DNA of 27,242 nt from JAZFYD01 sp036443405 (lineage in GTDB: Bacteria > Planctomycetota > PLA2): the NCBI GenBank assembly GCA_036443405.1, contig JAZFYD010000139.1, positions 1 to 27,242 on the forward strand. The letters run 5' to 3'. The position numbers and the translations under genes were made by a program. Shown one piece after another: positions 21,344 to 27,242 of the stretch; the stretch's first letter is position 1; each line of letters begins with the position of its first letter. A model generated the notes under the pieces. It saw only the letters and a list, made by a program, of their open reading frames with translations, was not told where the DNA came from and ran no database searches.

Positions 21344-21364
21344 CGTAGACGCGGTCTGTCTACG
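21344..21364 (+). promoter_or_regulatory. stem-loop upstream of rsgA
   Basis: CGTAGAC, 7-nt loop, GTCTACG: a perfect 7-bp stem ending 34 bp before the GTG start of rsgA. There is no following T tract. It is probably in the rsgA leader. Confidence 0.35.
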
Positions 21365-21398
21365 CGATTTGTGTCATTTCCAAAGGGAAACCGGAACA

Positions 21399-22472
21399 GT
21401 GAACGAATTACAAAACCTCGGGTGGAACGACACCCTCGCGTGCGCCTTTGTGGAGCTTGCCGACGTCGGGTTCTTGCCCGCGCGCGTCAGCGCACAGGAG
21501 CGTGAGGGGTACAAGGTCATCTGCCGACGCGGGGAAGTACCGGCGACGCTCGCGGGTCGCTTCCACCATCGCATTCAACACACCGAAGACATCCCGGCCG
21601 TGGGGGATTGGGTCGCCGTGACCCTGCACGACGGCTTCGCACGGATCCACGCACTCCTGCCGCGGCGCACGTTGCTGCGTCGCAAGCTGTCGAACGAGCG
21701 CATCTTCGCCCCGCAAGTGGTCGCGGCCAACTTCGATACAGTTTTCATCACGACGTCCGCAAACCGTGATTTCAACGTGCGGCGCCTGGAGCGATTGCTC
21801 ACGCTGGTTTGGGAGAGCGGAGCGTCGCCGGTCGTGTTGATCACGAAGATCGATTTGGTGGACGACGCATCGCCGTTCGTCGAGGAGGCGGCCGCGGTTG
21901 CGTGGGGCGCCGAGGTGCACGCCCTGAGCGCGCATGAGGGGATCGGTTGCGACGTGCTCGATGGCTATCGCGCGCCGGGCAAGACGCTGGTGATGCTCGG
22001 TACGTCGGGCGTCGGCAAGTCCACGCTGACGAACTTGCTGTTGGGCGAGCAGCGCATGTACGTGCAAACGGTGCGCGCCGACGACGACCGCGGCCGCCAC
22101 ACGACGAGTTCACGCAACCTGTTGCCGCTGCCCGGCGGCGGAGCGATCATCGACACGCCGGGCCTGCGTGCGGTCGCGCTGTGGGCGTCGGACGACGGCG
22201 TCGAAGCGGCGTTTGGCGACATCCAGGAGATCGCGGCCGAGTGCCGGTTCAACGACTGCGGACACGCGGGCGAACCCGGCTGCGCTGTCGCTGACGCGAT
22301 CGCGAACGGGCACGTCGATCCGGAGCGCTTCGCGGCGTATCAGAAGCTTCAGAGAGAGGTGGCGTTCGTGCGGCGCAAGGAAAACCGGTCGGAGGCGGCG
22401 AACACGAAGAAGAAGTGGAAGCAGATCACGAAGGACATGCGGAAGAGGAATCGGTGGGACTGGGAGCGGTGA
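21399..22472 (+). CDS. rsgA: ribosome small-subunit-dependent GTPase RsgA
   Basis: 357 residues from GTG 21399 (VNELQNLGWND is the usual N-terminus of this subgroup). RsgA is a circularly permuted GTPase that matures and releases the 30S subunit. An OB-fold domain comes first (about 20-100, IPAVGDWVAV). G4 is TKIDLVDD, G1 GTSGVGKSTLTN and G3 DTPGLR, in the permuted order. The C-terminal zinc site is CRFNDCGHAGEPGC, followed by the helical tail (RRKENRSEAANTKKKWKQITKDMRKR). Codon TTG 21369 would add ten residues but gives a less typical N-terminus. The stop overlaps the next gene's ATG (TGATG). Confidence 0.95.
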   Translation: MNELQNLGWNDTLACAFVELADVGFLPARVSAQEREGYKVICRRGEVPATLAGRFHHRIQHTEDIPAVGDWVAVTLHDGFARIHALLPRRTLLRRKLSNERIFAPQVVAANFDTVFITTSANRDFNVRRLERLLTLVWESGASPVVLITKIDLVDDASPFVEEAAAVAWGAEVHALSAHEGIGCDVLDGYRAPGKTLVMLGTSGVGKSTLTNLLLGEQRMYVQTVRADDDRGRHTTSSRNLLPLPGGGAIIDTPGLRAVALWASDDGVEAAFGDIQEIAAECRFNDCGHAGEPGCAVADAIANGHVDPERFAAYQKLQREVAFVRRKENRSEAANTKKKWKQITKDMRKRNRWDWER

Positions 22473-23038
22473 TGGGGCGCGATTCGACATCCCAAGAGCC
22501 TTACACGCTGGCGATCGCCCATGGCGTCGAGGCTGCGCTACAGGTGCTCGTGGGGAAGCCGATGGCCCGCGCTGGAAGGGCCGCCAGTCTCGCCTGGTTT
22601 CAGTTTGGCGAGATCCGCACGCATGTGACCAAACGAAGTCCCAAGGCCAAGGCCGGTGAATATGCGCTCCATGCGGAGTGCCTGTGGCGCCTGCTGGGTC
22701 CCGACGGAGTCATCACAGCGATGAGCGATGTTCACTACACCGCCGGACCGGAACCCGAGTACGACTACGACGGCGACAAGACGAATGCGATCGGTAGCAG
22801 TCGGTTCGACGAGCGCATCCGTCGGATCCGCCCACTTGAAAAGGCCCGTGCACTGGTTGTCGAGCGTGTCACGGTCGATGCCGGATTCGGGCTGAGCGTC
22901 GAGCTCGCCCGGGGCTATCGCATCGAGGTCGCGCCGGCCGACACCACCGACGAGGAGCAATGGCGGTTCTTTCGCCCCTGGTCCGATGATCATCACCTAG
23001 TTGTGTCTGCGTGTGGAATGGAAGTTGGGGGTGAGTAG
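22472..23038 (+). CDS. hypothetical protein translationally coupled to rsgA (188 aa)
   Basis: Soluble and acidic in its second half. The pattern ASLAWFQFGEI, then EYALHAECLWRLLGPDGVITAMSDVHYT, is one I associate with a widespread family of uncharacterised bacterial proteins, but I cannot name it. A DEEQWRFFRPWSDDHHLVV stretch near the end is also typical of that family. ATG 22472 overlaps the rsgA stop (TGATG), so coupling is likely; nothing suggests a shared function. Confidence 0.75.
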   Translation: MGRDSTSQEPYTLAIAHGVEAALQVLVGKPMARAGRAASLAWFQFGEIRTHVTKRSPKAKAGEYALHAECLWRLLGPDGVITAMSDVHYTAGPEPEYDYDGDKTNAIGSSRFDERIRRIRPLEKARALVVERVTVDAGFGLSVELARGYRIEVAPADTTDEEQWRFFRPWSDDHHLVVSACGMEVGGE

Positions 23039-23109
23039 GTCCGGTCGATCCGGCGCGCACTTCAACCGTCTTGGTTCTGTAGGATGCACGTTCAAAGGAG
23101 GAGAGGAAC

Positions 23110-24102
23110 ATGAATCGAGGACCTTGCCGCAAGCTCGCCCATCTCTGTTCGCTCGCCTTGACGGTCGTGCTCGTTGGTTGCGGCACCTACCCGAAGGCCG
23201 AGGGATCGGATGGATTCCCCGCCATGCATCCCGTCACGGGGACGGGCACGCTTGCTCCGTCCAACGCCACCGAATTCAGCTTCGTGGCGTTCGGTGACAA
23301 CCAGGGTGACACCAACGTGCCGACGGTCATGTCGCTGATCTTCGATCACATGAACTCGAATGATCCCAAGCCGGCTTTCGTTCTCTCGCTCGGCGACGTG
23401 GTTTATGGCAAAGATCCACAGAAGACATCGGCGACCATCAAGGCGAGCTTCGAGGGTTTCGTGAGTCAGGTGGAAGCCGCCGGGATCCCGGTGTTCAACG
23501 CGCCTGGCAATCACGAGATGGACGACAAGGACGACATCCCAAACGCGAAGATGCACCGTCTCTACAAGGAGACGATCGGCGATCTCTATGGTGCGTTCGA
23601 CTACGGAAACGCGCGTTTCATCGGGCTCAACACCTCCGGCATCCCCCCCGCGAACGTCTGCAAGAAGCTGAACGCCAAGGGACTCGAGTGTAGCTACATC
23701 TCGGATGAGGATCTCGAGCGCTTGGAACGCGACTTGAAAGCCAGCAGCGGGAAGACGCATGTCTTCGTATTCATGCACTACCCGATAAAGCCACGTCGTC
23801 CTTGCGAAACCCTCAACCCGGCGATCGTCAAACGGCTGAGCGCAATGTTTCGCAAGTATCGAAACGTCGCGTTCGTCCTGGCGTCGCACGAGCATCTCTA
23901 CTTCAATCCCGACGATCCAAAAAACGTCCACAGGATCGCTTCGTATCGTGCGGGACAGCCTGAGCGCTTCCTCGTTTCAGGCGGAGCCGGCGCGGGACTC
24001 GACACCCGTCCCTGCACGAAGAAGAACGCTTTCTATCACTACCTCTGGATCCACGTCGACGGTCCGACGGTCCGTGTGGAGATTCGCCGGATAGATGGTT
24101 GA
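23110..24102 (+). CDS. lipoprotein calcineurin-like metallophosphoesterase
   Basis: 330 residues. The lipoprotein signal ends in LVGC (lipid-modified Cys24). The metallophosphoesterase motifs follow: FGDNQGD (about 61-67), LGDVVYG (about 94-100), PGNHEMDD (about 132-139), FMHYPIK (about 225) and SHEHLYF (about 258). Two deviate from the classical GDxH and GHxH: the first site has Asn-Gln in place of the usual His position and the last has Ser for Gly, as in some purple-acid-phosphatase-like members. The enzyme is probably anchored to the outer or cytoplasmic membrane. A long purine-rich Shine-Dalgarno (AAAGGAGGAG) precedes ATG 23110. A degraded copy of the 3' end of this gene lies at 25967. 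Confidence 0.88.
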   Translation: MNRGPCRKLAHLCSLALTVVLVGCGTYPKAEGSDGFPAMHPVTGTGTLAPSNATEFSFVAFGDNQGDTNVPTVMSLIFDHMNSNDPKPAFVLSLGDVVYGKDPQKTSATIKASFEGFVSQVEAAGIPVFNAPGNHEMDDKDDIPNAKMHRLYKETIGDLYGAFDYGNARFIGLNTSGIPPANVCKKLNAKGLECSYISDEDLERLERDLKASSGKTHVFVFMHYPIKPRRPCETLNPAIVKRLSAMFRKYRNVAFVLASHEHLYFNPDDPKNVHRIASYRAGQPERFLVSGGAGAGLDTRPCTKKNAFYHYLWIHVDGPTVRVEIRRIDG

Positions 24103-24122
24103 TGCGTCCGCTGGTCCGATCC

Positions 24123-24398
24123 CTACGGGCAGGTGACCGAGAGAGTGTCGAACGTACTCTGGCCGCGAAAGTCGGTGACGGTCGCCCGGAACAGGTAGGT
24201 GTCTCGTCCTCCTACGGGACTCGTGTAGACGTACTGATCGTTGGGGCCGAGTCCGGACGCGAGGTTTCGAAACGATAAGGAGCCGGGCTCCTGCACGTCA
24301 AGATCGACAGTGAGTTGGCCGACTCCTCCCGCGGCGTTCCACTGCACGACGGACATGGATGGCGCGAATGGGAGCCGCGATTCGAAGTTACCTGGCAC
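24123..24398 (-). pseudogene. C-terminal remnant of a secreted beta-domain protein
   Basis: 91 codons on the minus strand with convincing codon use. The sequence (VGQLTVDLDVQEPGSLSFRNL, then DTYLFRATVTDFRGQSTFDTL) looks like the last Ig/PKD-like domain of an extracellular protein, but it starts mid-domain with no ribosome site or signal peptide. The upstream end coincides with the motif CCTGGCACCG at 24391, and the rest of the gene would run into the HEAT-protein leader. I therefore read it as a truncated gene end. It is tail-to-tail with the lipoprotein gene, 20 bp apart. Confidence 0.5.
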
Positions 24399-24436
24399 CG
24401 AGTGTTTCCCTACAATGGGCGTTGGAGGTTGGAACG

Positions 24437-25825
24437 ATGCGAACGCTTGTTGCAGGACTCCTCGTCTCGCTCTGCGCGGCGGCGCAAGCCGCGGATCTCA
24501 AGCAGGCCAAGGCCCTGCTGTTGAAGTACGAGGTTGGAAGCCGTCGAGAGGCGCTCCGGATCCTCGTGGCGTCGAACACGCCGGAGGCAGTCGACATTCT
24601 GGTTGCGGGGTTGCGGCGGGGCTACAAGGAGGGCCTCCGGCGCTACTTCGATTGGCAGAGGGAGAGTTTGGCGGGTTTTTACGAGTTGGGCGCCTGTATC
24701 AAGAAAAGGACGAAACTCATGAAGCTCGTCTACAAAGGCAAGCTCTCCGAGGCCAAGGCGAAGAAGAGGTTGGCCGCGATCGACCGGAGATCGCAGAAGG
24801 CGATCGATCGGATGAAAGGGGCGGACGACAAGCTCGCGGCCCACACCGTGCTCGTGGAGGAAGGCGCGGCCGCACTCAAACAGTTCAGAACCCCGGCAGC
24901 GCGCACACGCTTCGCGGAGTTGGCGGTCAAGGAGCCGCCAGGTCCCATGCGCGTGTCGACTCTCAAGGCCGCGATCGTGGAGGCCACGCCCGAAGCGGTT
25001 CCGTCGTTTCTCGTTTTGGCCAAGGACGCCGACCCGCGCATCCGCGCGCTCGCGACCCGCGGCCTGAAAAACCACACGGCGACCGAAGGCGTGCTTGCCG
25101 TGCTGGAGACCCTCGCGTCGGATTCGTCGTGGCAGGTCCGGCGCGGTGCCCACGACGGATTGGCCAAGGCACCGGTGACGGAGGCCGTCGGGCCGCTCAA
25201 AGCCGCTTGGGAAAAAGCCAAATGCGCCGAGCGGCGTCGCCTTCATATGCACCTGCATGCCCTGGGCGCGAATGACGCGCTGCCGGTGGCGCCGGCCGCT
25301 GCGTTCGGCTTGCCAGTGGCGTCGCAGCGCGTGTTTGTGGCGATCGACTTGTCCAAACAGACAGAGATGTCGCGGGGGTACATTCGTCGTGAACTCGACA
25401 AACTGCTGGAGGCGCTGCCGCAAGACGCAACGTTTGAGCTCGCTGTGGTGTACGACAGAACGGTGTACTTCAAGGAGAAGCCGCTGCGCGCCACCGTCAG
25501 CAACCGGCGAAAGGTAACGGCATGGATGAAGAAGACGGAACACAGCAACGAACTTTCGGCGTCGGCCCTTCTAAGTGCCGGCGCGCGGGATTACACCCTG
25601 TCCGACATTGGTCGCAAACGATTTGAGTCCGCACCCGACACGATCTATCTGATCTCCGGGAGAATCCGTGGGAAGGACCTCGATAGCGCCATTGAACGCT
25701 TGCGGCTTTGGAACGACGCCTGCGATGCGACGATCCATGTGTGCTCGCTGGCGTCCGCGCAGCTGAGCGAAATCATGGATCTCGCCAAGGATACGGGAGG
25801 CCTCGTTGTCACCGCGAAGGAGTGA
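24437..25825 (+). CDS. secreted HEAT-repeat protein with C-terminal vWA-like domain
   Basis: 462 residues from ATG 24437, with GGAGG 8 nt upstream. The signal peptide is cleaved near residue 19 (AAAQA-AD). HEAT-like helical repeats follow: SRREALRILVASNTPEAVDILVAGL (about 34-58), then two clearer ones at about 165-260 (LKAAIVEATPEAVPSFLVLAKDADPRIRALATRGL, and VRRGAHDGLAKAPVTEAVGPLKAAW). A Lys/Arg-rich helical insert lies at about 80-135. The last third starts VFVAIDLSKQTEMS and continues with TIYLISGRIRGKDLDSAIERLRLW, resembling a von Willebrand A fold with a partly degenerate metal site. A periplasmic protein-interaction role is plausible; no partner can be named. Confidence 0.78.
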   Translation: MRTLVAGLLVSLCAAAQAADLKQAKALLLKYEVGSRREALRILVASNTPEAVDILVAGLRRGYKEGLRRYFDWQRESLAGFYELGACIKKRTKLMKLVYKGKLSEAKAKKRLAAIDRRSQKAIDRMKGADDKLAAHTVLVEEGAAALKQFRTPAARTRFAELAVKEPPGPMRVSTLKAAIVEATPEAVPSFLVLAKDADPRIRALATRGLKNHTATEGVLAVLETLASDSSWQVRRGAHDGLAKAPVTEAVGPLKAAWEKAKCAERRRLHMHLHALGANDALPVAPAAAFGLPVASQRVFVAIDLSKQTEMSRGYIRRELDKLLEALPQDATFELAVVYDRTVYFKEKPLRATVSNRRKVTAWMKKTEHSNELSASALLSAGARDYTLSDIGRKRFESAPDTIYLISGRIRGKDLDSAIERLRLWNDACDATIHVCSLASAQLSEIMDLAKDTGGLVVTAKE

Positions 25826-26074
25826 TCGCCTAGCGTTCCATGCTGGCGAGTCACTTGCGAGCGCTCTACGTCTTGGCGTGATCTATGCGCGCGCCACGCG
25901 CCTTCGATGACTTGGCGCGCAACCGCTCGCGGATTTCCGAAAAAGTCACCTGGCACCGTATCCCTCGTCCGACGGTCCGTGTGGAGATCCACCGGATAGA
26001 TGCTTGATGCCTCGACTGGACGCAGCGCCGAGGTGGCGTGGCATAGCGTGTAGAGGATGTCCTAGCGCGTTGAT
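25826..26074. other. intergenic region with gene debris
   Basis: About 250 bp without a complete gene. It holds a CACCTGGCACCG motif (25947-25958) and the 53-bp relic of the lipoprotein phosphoesterase gene end described next. Confidence 0.55.
25967..26019 (+). repeat. relic copy of the 3' end of the lipoprotein metallophosphoesterase gene
   Basis: Aligned with 24062-24114, 47 of 53 bases agree by eye. It includes the last 13 codons (PTVRVEIHRIDA, stop, versus PTVRVEIRRIDG, stop) and 15 bp after the stop. Upstream of 25967 I see no further similarity to the gene. Confidence 0.8.
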
Positions 26075-26560
26075 CTAGCCTTTCAGCGCCGGCAGCTTGG
26101 CTCGCACTGTCCGCTTGCCTTCGGCCAGCTCCTTGAGAGTGATTGGTTTGGTCAGCCGTTCGATTACGAAGAAGCCGAACGGTATCGTATCGACGGCCGC
26201 GCCTCCGGGGGCGACCGGGCGCGCGGCGTACGTCACGTTCAGTTGACCTGAGAGCCCGTCCGCGACAAGACTCGGAACGATCCCGGCGCAATCCTTGCGC
26301 GGGCCGCCAAACACAGCAACGACCATGCAACGCTTGAAGTCGATGAGCGGAACCGCCGCGTTGTCACGCTTGCCGGCATGTCGACGCCACAGTTTGTCGA
26401 GACTCCCCTGATCCGTAATGCGGTGATGTTCGATCTCACGGATCCCGCTGTCGGATCCCGACAAGACCACATACGGCTTGTAGATCCGCCTCTCGTCGGC
26501 TGTCGCGAACGGAAAGATCAACCCGCAAACCAAGAACGCCAGAAGCCAATGGAACCGCAT
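26075..26560 (-). CDS. secreted PrcB-like protein
   Basis: 161 residues from ATG 26560, preceded by GGAGG (9-nt spacer). The signal peptide is about 1-21 (LLAFLVCGLIFPFATA). The remainder fits the PrcB C-terminal domain pattern: a Trp/Arg-rich helix (SLDKLWRRHAGKR), DFKRCMVVAVFGGPRK, GLSGQLNVTYAARPVAPGG and PFGFFVIER. The typical GGY of that domain is replaced by KDCAG. PrcB-like domains are usually periplasmic protease accessory or inhibitor-like units; the role here is unknown. Codons upstream to 26707 are open but lack coding character. Confidence 0.68.
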   Translation of the reverse strand: MRFHWLLAFLVCGLIFPFATADERRIYKPYVVLSGSDSGIREIEHHRITDQGSLDKLWRRHAGKRDNAAVPLIDFKRCMVVAVFGGPRKDCAGIVPSLVADGLSGQLNVTYAARPVAPGGAAVDTIPFGFFVIERLTKPITLKELAEGKRTVRAKLPALKG

Positions 26561-26687
26561 CGTGTTTGCCTCCGCGGACACGGTATCCGGAGATGGGGCG
26601 GCACAACGTCGCAGGCCGGTCAAAGGTTCGACCGGACGTACGGGATTGGTGCGGAGCGTGCTACCGATTTCCGTCGAATAGCGTGAG

Positions 26688-26891
26688 CTACAATCTGCCA
26701 CCGCCATGGCATCCGAGACGGTCGATCAACTCATGCGCGAGCGGCACGCCGAGGTCCTTGCAGATACAGACGCTGCCGCAGCAGTTGCGGAAGCGCACGA
26801 GTCGGTCAGCAAGGGAGTTGAGCAGCGGGTGCCGTCCAATCTTGCCGATGATTGACGCGCGCGGGACGCCTCCCCGCTTCACGGTCATCAC
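26688..26891 (-). CDS. possible small Cys-containing protein (67 aa), uncertain
   Basis: The minus frame reads KIGRHPLLNSLADRLVRFRNCCGSVCICKDLG and ends GCHGGGRL, with five cysteines. The G/C content by codon position (about 63/40/80 %) suits this strand better than the 49-codon plus-strand frame at 26706-26855. Its ATG 26891 would overlap the start of the glycosyltransferase gene by 44 bp, so the true start may be later or it is a gene fragment. No family recognised. Confidence 0.3.
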   Translation of the reverse strand: MMTVKRGGVPRASIIGKIGRHPLLNSLADRLVRFRNCCGSVCICKDLGVPLAHELIDRLGCHGGGRL

Positions 26892-27242
26892 TCCGACCTA
26901 CAACCGCGGGTTCATCGTCGGCCGCGCCATAGAGTCCGTTCTGAAGCAGACCTATAAGAACTGGGAGATGATCATCGTCGACGACGGCTCGACGGACGAT
27001 ACGCGCGAGCAGATCAACGCGAAGCTCTCCGATCCGCGCATCCGGGCTTACTTCGAACCGGTCAACCATGGTGTGCACTACGCCCGCAATCGAGGCTTGG
27101 ACCGGATCAGTACGGAGACGGATTGGATCGTGGAGCTGGACAGCGATGACGTGCTGTTGCCCGACGCGCTGGAGAACATCGAACGCGTGATCCGACAAAA
27201 CACCGGGTTCGAGTGGTACGAGTTCGGCGTCCGCTGGGACCA
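26848..27242 (+). CDS. family 2 glycosyltransferase, N-terminal part (runs off window)
   Basis: 131 codons visible. GT-A fold signatures: FTVITPTYNRGFIVGRAIESVLKQTYKNWEMIIVDDGSTDDT near the N-terminus and the metal-binding DxD-type ELDSDDVLLPDAL at about 95-107, with NHGVHYARNRGLD between. Such enzymes transfer sugars from nucleotide sugars to glycans or lipids. ATG 26848 is the first start before the conserved strand. The ribosome site is weak. Confidence 0.9.
   Translation, partial: MIDARGTPPRFTVITPTYNRGFIVGRAIESVLKQTYKNWEMIIVDDGSTDDTREQINAKLSDPRIRAYFEPVNHGVHYARNRGLDRISTETDWIVELDSDDVLLPDALENIERVIRQNTGFEWYEFGVRWD

Overview
The window is GC-rich (about 63-65 % by eye), with dense bacterial-type genes in both directions, many GTG starts and several TTG starts. 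Three things suggest a Planctomycetota-like (or related PVC/environmental) genome, probably metagenome-derived: an ECF sigma factor fused through a membrane segment to a string of carboxypeptidase-regulatory-like domains, a LamG-type protein with a PEP-CTERM tail, and many small secreted or membrane proteins of unknown function. This is inference; there is no rRNA or other taxonomic marker here. I saw no tRNA, rRNA, CRISPR array, integrase or transposase.

Layout. 1-2697 (minus): the N-terminal ketosynthase of a PfaA-type polyunsaturated-fatty-acid/secondary-lipid synthase, cut by the window edge, preceded by and overlapping its PfaD-type enoyl reductase. 2913-5989: two small minus-strand pairs, metallophosphoesterase + GNAT acetyltransferase and DUF599 membrane protein + PaiA/BltD-like GNAT, with a small plus-strand gene between them. 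6200-9115 (minus): the 971-residue sigma-factor fusion. 9396-11232 (plus): a Na+/phosphate symporter and a PhoU-domain protein, a likely phosphate-uptake operon. 11408-13530: an APH-type phosphotransferase diverging from a membrane-anchored SRPBCC protein and a GNAT. 14059-15224 (minus): two tandem P-loop kinase paralogs of the FlaR/adenylate-kinase-like type. 15334-18574: small secreted and membrane proteins, an orphan beta-class (SPPY) DNA methyltransferase, another GNAT and a Cys-rich membrane peptide. 18634-19404: an AlkD-like DNA alkylation repair gene split by an in-frame TGA. 19587-23038: the LamG/PEP-CTERM protein, a membrane protein, rsgA and a coupled hypothetical gene. 23110-26560: a lipoprotein metallophosphoesterase, a remnant of a secreted protein, a secreted HEAT + vWA-like protein and a PrcB-like secreted protein. 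26848-end: the start of a GT2 glycosyltransferase.

The intergenic DNA carries a family of short hairpin repeats (8-bp stem, 4-nt loop, core CCAACGGC...GCCGTTGG) at 6075, 6162, 11244, 11356, 13955 and 21270. Their stem bases covary between copies. One copy follows phoU directly as part of a nested hairpin, and one supplies the stop codon of a small orphan reading frame with an excellent Shine-Dalgarno sequence. A second kind of scar is a 53-nt copy of the 3' end of the 23.1-kb metallophosphoesterase gene at 25967, next to a short CCTGGCACC-type motif that also sits beside the broken gene at 24.4 kb.

Most of the window is ordinary housekeeping and accessory gene content. The strongest candidates for something new are the sigma-factor fusion, the covarying repeat family and the split alkylation-repair gene.
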